Origin: Alphaproteobacteria bacterium
GTDB taxonomy: Bacteria; Pseudomonadota; Alphaproteobacteria; Rickettsiales; UBA998
Assembly (NCBI GenBank): GCA_004292675.1
Contig: RDXO01000024.1
Coordinates: 1 to 64,000 of the forward strand
DNA length: 64,000 nucleotides
Direction of reading: 5' to 3'
The notes under the pieces are model-generated. The model saw only the letters and a list, made by a program, of their open reading frames with translations. It ran no database searches and was not told the origin of the DNA. Position numbers and translations under genes: made by a program. Position 1 is the stretch's first letter; each line of letters opens with the position of its first letter. Positions 17,954-26,888 of the stretch are shown piece by piece.

Positions 17954-19363
17954 CTATACACTATAATACATTTTGAATTCAACAGGGTGTGGCGTTTGCT
18001 CATATTCCTGCAATTCTTCCATTTTTAGTTCAATATAGGCATCGATCTGATCATCCGTCATCACATCGCCTTTTTTCAAGAACTCACGATCCGCATCCAA
18101 TGATTCCAACGCCTGACGCAATGAATGACATACCGTTGGTACATCTTTCAATTCTTCAGGTGGAAGATCATAAAGATTTTTATCCATAGCATCGCCAGGG
18201 TGGATTTTATTTTCAATACCATCCAAACCTGCCATCAATAAGGCGGTGAACGCCAAATAAGGGTTGCTTGTTGCATCTGGGAAACGTGTTTCAATACGTT
18301 TCTCTTTCGGGCTGTTCACATAAGGAATGCGAATAGACGCTGAACGGTTGCGCGATGAATAAGCAAGCAATACAGGTGCTTCAAAGCCCGGCACTAAACG
18401 CTTATAGCTGTTCGTGCTTGGGTTGGTGAAGGCATTAATTGCACGCGCATGTTTGAAGATACCGCCAATATAATAGAGGCAAGTTTCTGATAAATCCGCA
18501 TAACCATTGCCAGAGAATAAGGGCTTATCCGCTTTCCAAATAGATTGATGCACATGCATTCCAGAACCATTATCTTTCGCAATAGGCTTAGGCATGAAGG
18601 TTGCAGTTTTTCCATAAGAAGCAGCAACTTGTTGCACAACATATTTATATTTTTGTACATTGTCACCTGTTGCAGTTAAGGTATCAAACTTAAAGCCGAT
18701 CTCATGTTGTGCAGGCGCAACTTCATGATGGTGAACATAAGGCAACAAACCAATAGATTTTAATATTGTCACCATTTCCGCACGCATATCATGCAAAGAA
18801 TCCACAGGAGGCACGGGGAAATAACCGCCTTTCACACGCGGACGGTGTCCCATATTACCAGTTTCATACATCGTGCCAGAATTCTCAGGAGATTCTGCGG
18901 AATCGAGCGCGTAAAATGCTGTATTCATGCTGACTTCAAAGCGCACATCATCAAATACAAAGAACTCTAATTCAGGGCCAAAAAATGCCGCATCACCGAT
19001 ACCTGAATATTTGAGGTATGCTTCAGCGCGACGTGCTGTAGAACGTGGGTCACGTCCATAATTCGCACCAGTTTCAGGCTCAAGTACATCGCAGAACAAA
19101 ACAAGTGTTGGTTGCGCGGTGAACGGGTCAATAAATGCGGTAGAAAGATCAGGCTTAAGAATCATGTCTGATTCATTGATCGCCTTCCAACCTGCAATAG
19201 ATGAACCATCAAACATGATGCCATCAGTCAGTTTCTCTTCATCGATCGCTTCAGCATAGTAGGTCGTGTGCTGGCATTTGCCACGAGGATCAGTGAAACG
19301 AAAATCAATAAATTCAATATCTTCTTCTGAGATAAGCTCAAGAATTTCATCAGGTGTCGTCAT
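17954..19363 (-). CDS. glnA: Glutamine synthetase type I
   Basis: Condenses ammonia and glutamate with ATP; the main nitrogen assimilation enzyme, acting as a dodecamer. Length 469 aa from ATG 19363 equals the family norm, and AAGGAG lies 9 bp upstream of this ATG, which excludes the longer frame. [11 protein letters not shown] and NRSASIRIP mark the metal and ATP sites. The adenylylation tyrosine sits in NLYDLPPEE, so regulation by GlnE is expected. glnB, often adjacent, is not next to it. Confidence 0.98.
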   Translation of the reverse strand: MTTPDEILELISEEDIEFIDFRFTDPRGKCQHTTYYAEAIDEEKLTDGIMFDGSSIAGWKAINESDMILKPDLSTAFIDPFTAQPTLVLFCDVLEPETGANYGRDPRSTARRAEAYLKYSGIGDAAFFGPELEFFVFDDVRFEVSMNTAFYALDSAESPENSGTMYETGNMGHRPRVKGGYFPVPPVDSLHDMRAEMVTILKSIGLLPYVHHHEVAPAQHEIGFKFDTLTATGDNVQKYKYVVQQVAASYGKTATFMPKPIAKDNGSGMHVHQSIWKADKPLFSGNGYADLSETCLYYIGGIFKHARAINAFTNPSTNSYKRLVPGFEAPVLLAYSSRNRSASIRIPYVNSPKEKRIETRFPDATSNPYLAFTALLMAGLDGIENKIHPGDAMDKNLYDLPPEELKDVPTVCHSLRQALESLDADREFLKKGDVMTDDQIDAYIELKMEELQEYEQTPHPVEFKMYYSV

Positions 19364-19615
19364 AATTATATACTCCTTGCTCATGTGAAAAACAACGCGA
19401 CTACCAATGCATCATGCAACGCAAAATGTCAAGCGTTTATCGTGCATATCTCTATAATTAAGCACGATGAAAAGCGGATGTTGGGAGCAGGGGGCGGAGT
19501 TTTATGACGGTTGTGTTACAGAACGATGAAGTTTTGATGGCAACGTGCATTTGGTTGTTGTGTTCTTTTAGCACCTATTGCTATTATAGAGTTATAGAAT
19601 AGGATATAAAAATAT

Positions 19616-20041
19616 ATGACGCAACTAATATTCTCACATGATCCGCAGTTGGAGATTGATTACAAGGTGCTTGATCCAAGGTTGGAAGCATTGGCTCGTG
19701 AAGAAATGCAGGATTTGTTGGTGCGCGCTGATTCGATTGCGCGAATCAATAATGTTGTGAATCAAGCACCAGAGCTTTCTCCTTCGCAAGGAGTGAAAAG
19801 CCAACCTATTAATTTGTTTGATGCTGACTATGATGTTGCGATTGCTCCGATAGGAAATAACGCACAACTTAATGCGCTTCTTCAAAAAGAAGTGCCTGAA
19901 TTCTTCGTTTCTGATACAGCAGCGCAATCTACGATTGTCTCACACGGGCATGATGTGTCCATGAATGATGTCTCATCGTTTCTTGCTCGCGTTCAACAAG
20001 AGCGTAATGCATCGAAGGATAAAGGATTCAGCATCGTATAA
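19616..20041 (+). CDS. Hypothetical protein, 141 aa
   Basis: Unrecognised. Soluble, no signal peptide, acidic overall, with repeated ALA/LNALL helical patches and a polar Ser-rich C-terminus. It diverges from glnA. No Shine-Dalgarno stands out before the ATG. Codon use and length suggest a real gene, yet nothing points to a role. Confidence 0.6.
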   Translation: MTQLIFSHDPQLEIDYKVLDPRLEALAREEMQDLLVRADSIARINNVVNQAPELSPSQGVKSQPINLFDADYDVAIAPIGNNAQLNALLQKEVPEFFVSDTAAQSTIVSHGHDVSMNDVSSFLARVQQERNASKDKGFSIV

Positions 20042-20177
20042 ACCTGTGCCAGATGGTTTTTTGTTGACATTGCACTGGTTTATGTTGTCTTTTCGATGTT
20101 GAATGACGTTATTTACTTTTTTTTTGGTGTAATAAGTGTAATAATGGGCATAACAAGAAATTATAATTCACAATAAG

Positions 20178-20543
20178 ATGCGAGATACCGCTTTGAACGA
20201 GTGGAACCAGAAAGAAATCAGTCAGAATGCTTTAGTAGGAGATGAGGAAGATCTCCTATCCAAGGAAGATATTGTGATGTTGATGCAGGGGAAGAACCCC
20301 TATGGTGAGCGTATTTATTGTTATCTTCGCCTCAGTATCAATAATTTGCGGCGCATGAAAGAAGCGATTATCAACAAAGAAAAATTTATGCCAAGTGATT
20401 TTGGTGAGGTTTTGGCAGCAGGAAGCGGGCAACCAGCACCTGAATTACGCGCCGAAATGGCGGTGACCTATGGCATGATGCAAACGCCTAAACTTGAACC
20501 GCGTTCCATGCCGTTGATGCAAAAGCCATTATGGGATGATTGA
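20178..20543 (+). CDS. Hypothetical protein, 121 aa
   Basis: Unrecognised. A helical, soluble protein with the segment LSINNLRRMKEAI at about 50-62 and a well-formed FGEVLAAGSGQPAPELRAEM near 77-96, which has the look of a conserved motif. No membrane segment. It is followed by half of a dispersed GTCAT repeat and then the converging Smr gene. Confidence 0.65.
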   Translation: MRDTALNEWNQKEISQNALVGDEEDLLSKEDIVMLMQGKNPYGERIYCYLRLSINNLRRMKEAIINKEKFMPSDFGEVLAAGSGQPAPELRAEMAVTYGMMQTPKLEPRSMPLMQKPLWDD

Positions 20544-20551
20544 TGATTCGC

Positions 20552-20580
20552 GTCATGCCTGCGTAGGCAGGCATCTAGAG
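20552..20580. repeat. Half copy of the GTCATACC repeat
   Basis: GTCATGCCTGC followed by GGCAGGCATC forms the palindromic left half of the family; the right half (CTTACGC--GAATGAC) is missing. Confidence 0.65.
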
Positions 20581-20612
20581 CAACGTTTTTGATTGGACTC
20601 CTGCTCTGTTTG

Positions 20613-21143
20613 TTATAACGCCCGAAGGTGCAGATAAAACGCACCTTTTCCCCCGTGGGGTTGTGTCGCATGATGCAGTGCAATCACGCGTCCGCGCAAG
20701 GGAGCTTCTTCACACCAACGCGGGAGGATTGCTCGTAATATGCTCGGACGCTCCGTAGTACCTTTGCCAGTAATGACCAACAAAATACGTTGACGGCGTA
20801 GCATCATATCCTCAATGGTGCGTACCAAGCGTGCATGTGCCTCAGTTTGGGTTAAATCATGCAAATCAACCGTCATATCGGGGTGAATCCGTTGGCGCGT
20901 CAGACGGCGTAATGTATGTGGATCAAAGGCATAAAGCCCCCGATCATCATCGAAGGATAGTTCAGAGAAGATCGGGGAATGAATGGGGATTTTTTTCGTA
21001 GGTGGTGTGTAGATGTCAGCAAGATAATAGGCTTTGCCGTGCAGAGGTTGCACTTCTGTAAGCGATGCGTGCCATAGGGTGTGATCTTCTTCGCTCAGTG
21101 TAGGGGGGGTAAAGCGCGTAGGCGGAAGATGTTTCATGTGCAT
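20613..21143 (-). CDS. Smr domain protein
   Basis: 176 aa. The C-terminal half is a Smr (MutS2-like) domain: DLHDLTQTEAHARL about 90-103, the VITGKGTTER loop about 125-135, and GGKGAFYLHLR at the end. Stand-alone Smr proteins are often nucleases or nucleic-acid binders involved in recombination or ribosome rescue. The N-terminal half is a proline-rich linker. It starts 1 bp from the argJ stop and is probably co-transcribed with it. Confidence 0.88.
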   Translation of the reverse strand: MHMKHLPPTRFTPPTLSEEDHTLWHASLTEVQPLHGKAYYLADIYTPPTKKIPIHSPIFSELSFDDDRGLYAFDPHTLRRLTRQRIHPDMTVDLHDLTQTEAHARLVRTIEDMMLRRQRILLVITGKGTTERPSILRAILPRWCEEAPLRGRVIALHHATQPHGGKGAFYLHLRAL

Positions 21144-22370
21144 TTAGGAGCGATAATTGGCATTAATCTCAATATAACGCTCGGTTAAATCACACCCCCA
21201 CACATCAGCGCATCCCTCACCAACACCCACATCCACACGGATGAATAATTCACTTTGCAGCATATGTGCTTTTGCGTTAGCTTCATTGTAATGTGCAACA
21301 ACCGCACCCCCGTGCGTGACCAGTTCATCACCAATATAAAGCGTAATCTGATCAGGGTTAATCCAACGCCCAGCTTTGCCAACGGCAGCAATAATACGCC
21401 CCCAATTCGGATCACTTGCTGCCAATGCGGTTTTGACTAAAGGAGAATTGGCAATCGCTAGACCAATAATACGAGCAGATTCATCATCTTCTGCCCCTGT
21501 GATGCGATAAGTGATAAATTTGCGCGCTCCTTCACCATCCTTGACAATAAGCAACGCAAGTTCTTTCATCAGATCATAGAGCGTTTCCTTAAATTCATCG
21601 AGTATGGGATCACCAGCACTATGAGGGGCAGGGGAATTGCTCCCTCCTGTTGCCACCATAAGGACGGCATCATTGGTGGATGTATCACTATCAACCGTGA
21701 TCGAGTTAAATGTTTTTACCGTATAACGTGCAAGTAGCGGTTTCATGATTGCAGCAGGTAAGGATGCATCGGTTACAATAAAGCCCAACATCGTTGCCAT
21801 ATCAGGGGCAATCATGCCCGATCCTTTGGCAATCCCATGAATCGTGACCTTTGTGCTTGCAATCATGCAGGTGCGTGTTGCCATTTTCGGGAAGGTATCG
21901 GTTGTCATGATGGCGCGTGCCGCTTCATCCCAGCCATCGGCATGAATATGTTGGTGAAGTGGTGGGATAGCACTCATCATAGATGGTACGGGTAAAAATT
22001 CCCCAATTACTCCCGTAGAGCAGATCATCACCTGCGATGCATCGCATCCTATCTCGTGCGCAACCTGCGCCGTGAGTGTGCGCACATCCTCCATGCCTTG
22101 TGTTCCTGTATAGGCATTGGCATTCCCTGAATTGACCAATAATGCCCGAATCTCCCCATCATCACACGCACTTCGACACCATAAAATAGGAGCAGCAGCC
22201 GTTAGTGAACGCGTATAGACCCCTGCAACGTGCGCCCCTGCATCAAAGCGCATCATCATCATATCTAAACGATTAGCGTGGCGTATGCCTGCACAAACCG
22301 CACCAAGAGAAACACCACGCAAAGAGGCAAGTGTCGGTAGATTTTTTGGTGCAAAAGGAGAGGTTGTCAT
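21144..22370 (-). CDS. argJ: Bifunctional glutamate N-acetyltransferase / amino-acid N-acetyltransferase
   Basis: Runs the cyclic arginine pathway by moving acetyl from N-acetylornithine to glutamate. The precursor cuts itself before the threonine of MATML (T193), which becomes the nucleophile; KGSGMIAPD just upstream fits the family. NSGNANA and DPNWGRI are also diagnostic. Length 408 aa is complete. It lies 15 bp downstream of serB in the same direction. Confidence 0.96.
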   Translation of the reverse strand: MTTSPFAPKNLPTLASLRGVSLGAVCAGIRHANRLDMMMMRFDAGAHVAGVYTRSLTAAAPILWCRSACDDGEIRALLVNSGNANAYTGTQGMEDVRTLTAQVAHEIGCDASQVMICSTGVIGEFLPVPSMMSAIPPLHQHIHADGWDEAARAIMTTDTFPKMATRTCMIASTKVTIHGIAKGSGMIAPDMATMLGFIVTDASLPAAIMKPLLARYTVKTFNSITVDSDTSTNDAVLMVATGGSNSPAPHSAGDPILDEFKETLYDLMKELALLIVKDGEGARKFITYRITGAEDDESARIIGLAIANSPLVKTALAASDPNWGRIIAAVGKAGRWINPDQITLYIGDELVTHGGAVVAHYNEANAKAHMLQSELFIRVDVGVGEGCADVWGCDLTERYIEINANYRS

Positions 22371-22385
22371 GGAGTAATCCTTGCA

Positions 22386-23267
22386 TTAATAAGAGGTTAT
22401 AGCGTCATCATCATAACCCTGCCAATAGAGCAGAGTTCGTAAATCAGTATGTTTTATACAAGCATTTGCGTGTTGCTGCAAGAACGGTTTTGCATAATAT
22501 GCTACACCTAAGCCTGCTACTTCAATCATGGCAGCATCATTCGCGCCGTCACCCACGGCAAGCACCTGTGAGGTGGTGAGGTTGAGGCGTTCTTGCGCCT
22601 CTAACAGTAAACTACGCTTGGTGAGATGATCCAAAATAGGCTCAGTGACTTCTCCTGTGAGTGCGCCGTCATGATGCAATAGCACGTTTGCGTGATGGTG
22701 CGTGAATCCCAATAAATCAGAGACTTTTTGCGTGAAAAAGGTGAAGCCTCCTGAAACTAACATGGTGGTTGCCCCATGATGATGCATGGTAGCAATGAGT
22801 TCTTTCGCGCCTAGATTGGGAGTGATGCGTTCATACCACACATCTTCGAGCCTATTGATCGGTAATCCATGCAACAACGCCACACGTGACCTAAGGGATG
22901 TAGCAAAATCTAATTCTCCTTGCATGGCACGTTCGGTAATGGCAGCAACGTGTTCCTTGATGCCGATCATATCTGCAATTTCATCGATACATTCTTGCCC
23001 AATCATGGTAGAATCCATATCGGATACTAGCAGTTTTTTCTTGCGATCTTCTGCATTTTGTATGCACCAATCGATAGGAAGGTGGGCGATCAATGCGCTA
23101 AGTTGCGGTAGCCATGCCTCAGGTGGGGTTACCTCCACAAAATCACACGCACGTTGCTGTGCCAGCCATACACATTGCGTTGCGCCCGTGAGCGCACTGA
23201 TGGATTCCATCAAACCATGATCCAAGGGGTGACGCTGTGCATCTGCTACAAGAGTAAGAATATTCAT
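22386..23267 (-). CDS. serB: Phosphoserine phosphatase
   Basis: Last step of serine synthesis. The HAD motif DMDST sits at residues 83-87, with the later VSGGF and GDGANDAAMI loops for the phosphate and Mg sites. The first 75 residues form a diverged N-terminal domain. Start chosen at ATG 23267 rather than a TTG seven codons upstream. It heads a leftward serB-argJ-smr unit. Confidence 0.94.
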   Translation of the reverse strand: MNILTLVADAQRHPLDHGLMESISALTGATQCVWLAQQRACDFVEVTPPEAWLPQLSALIAHLPIDWCIQNAEDRKKKLLVSDMDSTMIGQECIDEIADMIGIKEHVAAITERAMQGELDFATSLRSRVALLHGLPINRLEDVWYERITPNLGAKELIATMHHHGATTMLVSGGFTFFTQKVSDLLGFTHHHANVLLHHDGALTGEVTEPILDHLTKRSLLLEAQERLNLTTSQVLAVGDGANDAAMIEVAGLGVAYYAKPFLQQHANACIKHTDLRTLLYWQGYDDDAITSY

Positions 23268-23326
23268 AATACTTGTATTTCCTTTCAAGAAGCGTTACAA
23301 ACATAGGTAATATGTTTTCGTTGATG

Positions 23327-23451
23327 TATACCCATTTCATTTCAAGGCGTTGAGTCTGCCAAGTGAAATGAAGGGTATATTTTTAGTAAAAATACTCATC
23401 GCACATTTAGATAGTACGCATCTTCATGTGTGATGAGTATAAGCCTACGTT
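23327..23451. repeat. Two-hairpin dispersed repeat, family M, copy 3 (inverted)
   Basis: Reverse orientation relative to the copies at 11530 and 15178: TATACCCATTTCATTTC at the left and GATGAGTATA at the right. It lies between the divergent serB and prepilin peptidase genes. Confidence 0.88.
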
Positions 23452-23490
23452 CTTTCATATTTTTGCTCACACGTAAACAGAATAATCGCT

Positions 23491-24018
23491 ATGATACCAC
23501 AAGACGCACTCATTCTCATTCCGCTCGCCCTACTGAGTCTATGCACTATCTATGCTATGGTGACGGATGTGCAGAGTTACCGCATTCCGAATAAGGTCAA
23601 TGGTTCGATCTTGCTATTATTCATCGTGACGCGTAGTCTTTTTATCATTGATCTGCCTGTGCTTGATAGCCTTTATGCGTTTGCTGCGACGTTTGCTATA
23701 GGCTATATTCTCTTTGCCTTTAGTATTATGGGGGGAGGGGATGTAAAAATGCTCTCCGTACTCGTATTATGGATTGGGTGGAGTATGAGTTTAGTCGAAT
23801 ATCTTGTTGTTGTGGCTATAGTGGGAGGATTTTTTACCATTATATTACTCCTCGCACGCGTGCTTATGCCCTTTATGATGATCAAAATGCAATGGCAAGA
23901 TAAGCCTATTCCACGTTTGTTTACCACAGGTGCGCCCGTGCCATACGGGGTTGCGATTGGCTGTGTGTTTTTATGGATGCTTTGGAGTGGGCAGTTTACC
24001 ATGTATAAGTTGGTATAG
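23491..24018 (+). CDS. Prepilin peptidase, CpaA/TadV type
   Basis: An A24 aspartic membrane protease that cuts the leader of Flp/Tad pilins. Both catalytic aspartates are in place: D26 in MVTDVQSYRIPN and D84 in GGGDVKM. Length 175 aa and about five to six membrane segments match the short CpaA form, which lacks the methyltransferase domain. The pilin and secretion genes are not in the window, so it may serve a Tad locus elsewhere. Confidence 0.9.
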   Translation: MIPQDALILIPLALLSLCTIYAMVTDVQSYRIPNKVNGSILLLFIVTRSLFIIDLPVLDSLYAFAATFAIGYILFAFSIMGGGDVKMLSVLVLWIGWSMSLVEYLVVVAIVGGFFTIILLLARVLMPFMMIKMQWQDKPIPRLFTTGAPVPYGVAIGCVFLWMLWSGQFTMYKLV

Positions 24019-24039
24019 GAGACTAGTGCATAAATCTAT

Positions 24040-24117
24040 CTTCTTGTCATACCTGCGAAGGTAGGCATCCAGCAATATTATGGCACGGATATCAGCTTCT
24101 AAAGGTATGACAAGAAG
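24040..24117. repeat. GTCATACC repeat with perfect 15-bp terminal inverted repeats
   Basis: CTTCTTGTCATACCT at the left end is exactly complementary to AGGTATGACAAGAAG at the right end. The internal dyad CCTGCGAAGGTAGG belongs to the same family as 51847-51916. Confidence 0.85.
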
Positions 24118-24155
24118 TGAGGGTTAGACAAAACTCATTTTTATATGGCAAATTT

Positions 24156-24182
24156 GTATCTATTATGATACAATATAGATAC
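24156..24182. promoter_or_regulatory. Palindromic operator-like site
   Basis: GTATCTAT at 24156-24163 and ATAGATAC at 24175-24182 form a perfect inverted repeat with an 11-bp centre, 26 bp before the following start codon. The spacing of about two helical turns fits a dimeric regulator. No regulator gene is adjacent. Confidence 0.4.
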
Positions 24183-24208
24183 TGTATAATTAGTACTGTG
24201 AGGCGCAG

Positions 24209-24616
24209 ATGACACGAGTTCGTTCTTGGGAAAAAAAAGAACCTTCATTAACAGAAATAGTAGAAGCGATGCGTGTTGCCGCAGATGAAATAGAACCTAT
24301 GGGGCAAACGTGCGCAAAATATGCAGATATTGCTAGAGGATATGCAGATAAGTTAGAAAATGGCGATATTACCGTTAATGAATTAAACAATCGTACAGGT
24401 TATTACGGACGTGATACAGATATAGATGAGAGGGTACATGCATTAACGTGTATTCGGCGCGGTTCAGAAGCACTATATCATGAGCTACCAGAAGCACTAG
24501 ATCACATCACTTCTCAAATGGATCGTGTGAAATTTGTAGCCGCAGTTGTAGCAATGGACAAAGAAATTGAGAATTACACACAGCAACAAAAAGAACGTCC
24601 GTCTCGTTCACGATAA
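24209..24616 (+). CDS. Hypothetical protein, 135 aa
   Basis: Unrecognised. A soluble, acidic, largely helical protein with a polar, Gln- and Arg-rich C-terminus. The upstream region holds a palindrome that could bind a regulator. No partner gene is adjacent, so there is no sign of a toxin-antitoxin pair. AT-rich relative to the core genes around it. Confidence 0.6.
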   Translation: MTRVRSWEKKEPSLTEIVEAMRVAADEIEPMGQTCAKYADIARGYADKLENGDITVNELNNRTGYYGRDTDIDERVHALTCIRRGSEALYHELPEALDHITSQMDRVKFVAAVVAMDKEIENYTQQQKERPSRSR

Positions 24617-24761
24617 CACTTGGCTATATTCTAACTGGACTCTTGTCTGCGCATGACTGGCAAGTTGTTAATTTTGTTTATATAAAACAGCAATTTATAA
24701 TTTTCCTTATCCGAATTTTTTTGTTAATTGGCACGCATTCTTTTGTTGCTCGAGGTTCTTC

Positions 24762-24790
24762 TTGCGAACTTTTGTTATTCTGTGTATATA
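24762..24790 (+). promoter_or_regulatory. Candidate promoter of the rluD-like gene
   Basis: TTGCGA at 24762-24767 and TATATA at 24785-24790 with 17 bp spacing, 32 bp before the ATG. Confidence 0.5.
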
Positions 24791-24822
24791 GCTAATAACA
24801 TTATGGTACAGGAATAATATTG

Positions 24823-25815
24823 ATGGAATTTCACGTGAGTGAACCCGATGCAGGGCAACGCATCGATAAATGGTTAAGTACCCAAGAACATACGCTGACA
24901 CGTCAACGTATTCAACAGCTTATGAAAGACGGAGCGGTTGCGTGTGATGGTCGCGCTATGACGCAATGTTCCCATAAGGTGAAGGCGGGGCAGATTATTT
25001 CTGTTGTGATGCCCGAACTTGTTCCATCCTATGCACAGGCGGAAGATATTCCGCTAGATATTATCTATGAAGATGCGCATCTTTTGGTGGTGAATAAGGC
25101 AGCGGGCATGGTGGTACATCCTGCGGCAGGGGTAGCGAGCGGGACGTTGGTGAATGCGTTGCTGCATCATTGTGGTGAGAGTCTATCAGGCATTGGTGGC
25201 GTGCTGCGCCCGGGTATTGTTCACCGTTTGGATAAAGATACGAGTGGGTTAATGATTGTGGCAAAAAATGATGTTGCGCATCATCACCTTGTGCAGCAAC
25301 TGCAAATGCGTACCGTATCGCGCACCTATCATGCTTTGTGCTGGTTGGGGGTGCAACCTTTGCAAGGTACAATACATGCGTCACTCGGGCGTTCCAGCCA
25401 AGATCGCGTGCTTATGGCGGTGACTCCGTCAGGTAAAGAGGCGATTACAGATTATACGACGTTGCGCACCCGTGAAGTTGAGACGATCGGACGTATTGGC
25501 ATCCGCACGATGGTGGCATTGATGGAATGTCGTTTGCGCACGGGGCGCACCCATCAGATTCGTGTACATATGAAGCATAAGGGCAGTCCGCTTGTCGGAG
25601 ACCCATATTACGGCTTGAGCAATAGCGCGCATTATTTTCGTGGCTTAAATGAGCGCGACACGGAGCTTTTGCAGCGATTGCAGCAATTCCCTAGGCAAGC
25701 ACTCCATGCGATGCATTTGAGATTCATTCATCCGCATACGGAGCAAGAGATGTGTTTTTCTGCACCCTATCCCCTTGATCTTGAGGAGCTGATCGCGTAT
25801 ATATATGGGGGATGA
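24823..25815 (+). CDS. rluD: 23S rRNA pseudouridine synthase, RluD family
   Basis: Makes pseudouridines in helix 69 of 23S rRNA if it is the true RluD. An N-terminal S4 RNA-binding domain covers about 12-65, and the catalytic motif HRLDKDTSG places the active aspartate at D137, near the position in E. coli RluD. The downstream R-GRTHQIRVH motif is intact. 330 aa from ATG 24823; the frame begins one codon earlier at TTG. The close relative RluC cannot be fully excluded, but the length and the upstream position of rpoH favour RluD. Confidence 0.9.
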   Translation: MEFHVSEPDAGQRIDKWLSTQEHTLTRQRIQQLMKDGAVACDGRAMTQCSHKVKAGQIISVVMPELVPSYAQAEDIPLDIIYEDAHLLVVNKAAGMVVHPAAGVASGTLVNALLHHCGESLSGIGGVLRPGIVHRLDKDTSGLMIVAKNDVAHHHLVQQLQMRTVSRTYHALCWLGVQPLQGTIHASLGRSSQDRVLMAVTPSGKEAITDYTTLRTREVETIGRIGIRTMVALMECRLRTGRTHQIRVHMKHKGSPLVGDPYYGLSNSAHYFRGLNERDTELLQRLQQFPRQALHAMHLRFIHPHTEQEMCFSAPYPLDLEELIAYIYGG

Positions 25816-25830
25816 GAAAGTGATAGGCTT

Positions 25831-25908
25831 ATGAAAGATTATTCATTTGAATTTATGGATAAAATAAGCGATAGTAGCGATAATTCTCAATATGAGGTGA
25901 GTATATGA
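25831..25908 (+). CDS. Possible 25-aa leader peptide overlapping rpoH
   Basis: ATG 25831 opens a 25-codon frame rich in Ser, Asp and Glu that ends in TGA 25906-25908, overlapping the rpoH start as ATGA. No Shine-Dalgarno precedes it clearly. Coupling could tie rpoH translation to this short frame, but a chance ORF of this size is quite possible. Confidence 0.3.
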   Translation: MKDYSFEFMDKISDSSDNSQYEVSI

Positions 25909-26819
25909 CGCATGAATTAGCAGTACTTCCAGCACTTGCACCTGAAGCAGGGTTGCAAAATTATTTGGCAGAAATCAAAAAATTTCCTCTCCTTGAGCCT
26001 GATGAAGAATATATGCTTGCCAAGCGATGGGCGGAGCATGGCGATTATGAAGCAGCGCATCGTCTTATTACGAGTCATTTGCGTTTAGTGGTGAAGATCG
26101 CCACAGGATATAAGGGTTATGGTTTGCCCCATACGGAGTTAATAGCAGAAGGCAATATCGGCTTGATGCAGGCGATTAAAAAGTTTGATCCTGATTTGGG
26201 GTATCGCTTGTCAACCTATGCAATGTGGTGGATTAAGGCATCGATTCAAGAATTTGTGTTGCGGTCATGGTCGCTTGTGAAAATGGGTACGAGTGCATCG
26301 CATAAAAAATTATTCTTTAATTTGCGCAAGATGAAACGTCAAATTGATGCATTGGAGCATAATCTTACCCCCGAGCAAACGGCGTATATTGCACAGGAAT
26401 TAGGCGTATCCGAGCGAGATGTTACGGATATGAATGATCGTATGGGGGCGCATGATCATTTCCTCAATCAGACGATAGGAGATGATGAAGATTCTGGTGA
26501 ATATATGGATTTGCTTGAATCCCCCGATCCTAATCAAGAAGATATGTTGGTAGAACGTGAGGAGATGAAGCATCAACGCTTATTGCTTGCTGATGCGATG
26601 GACGCACTTAATGAACGCGAGCGTGACATCATTCAAGAACGTCGTTTGCGTGAACATCCAACCACGTTGGAAGATTTAAGCGCGAAATATAAAATTTCCC
26701 GCGAGCGTGTACGTCAAATAGAAACCCGTGCGATGGAAAAACTCACCGTCATTGTGCTTGAGCGTAGCCGTGCTTTGCTTGCTGCTCCTCCTAAAGTTTT
26801 AGCACTTCCTAGAGCGTAA
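25905..26819 (+). CDS. rpoH: RNA polymerase heat-shock sigma factor RpoH
   Basis: Alternative sigma32 that directs transcription of chaperone and protease genes. Region 2 is visible in LRLVVKIA through ALSTYAMWWIKASIQEFVLRSWSLVK, followed by the RpoH box-like KKLFFNLRKMK that separates this group from RpoD. Region 4 contains the helix-turn-helix ISRERVRQIETRAMEK. 304 aa is typical. The gene follows the rluD-like gene, a conserved order in alphaproteobacteria. Candidate sigma32 promoters precede clpB and htpX in this window. Confidence 0.96.
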   Translation: MTHELAVLPALAPEAGLQNYLAEIKKFPLLEPDEEYMLAKRWAEHGDYEAAHRLITSHLRLVVKIATGYKGYGLPHTELIAEGNIGLMQAIKKFDPDLGYRLSTYAMWWIKASIQEFVLRSWSLVKMGTSASHKKLFFNLRKMKRQIDALEHNLTPEQTAYIAQELGVSERDVTDMNDRMGAHDHFLNQTIGDDEDSGEYMDLLESPDPNQEDMLVEREEMKHQRLLLADAMDALNERERDIIQERRLREHPTTLEDLSAKYKISRERVRQIETRAMEKLTVIVLERSRALLAAPPKVLALPRA

Positions 26820-26888
26820 ATCCCGTTGCATCACTGCGCTAGATGCGCTATATAGGTGCGATAAATATATGAAATAAGGAGTTGCGTG

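Noticed and set aside
24827-24842. Near match to parS at the start of the rluD-like gene
   Set aside because: Only the inner ten bases (TTTCACGTGA) match; the outer bases differ on both sides and the site is inside coding sequence.
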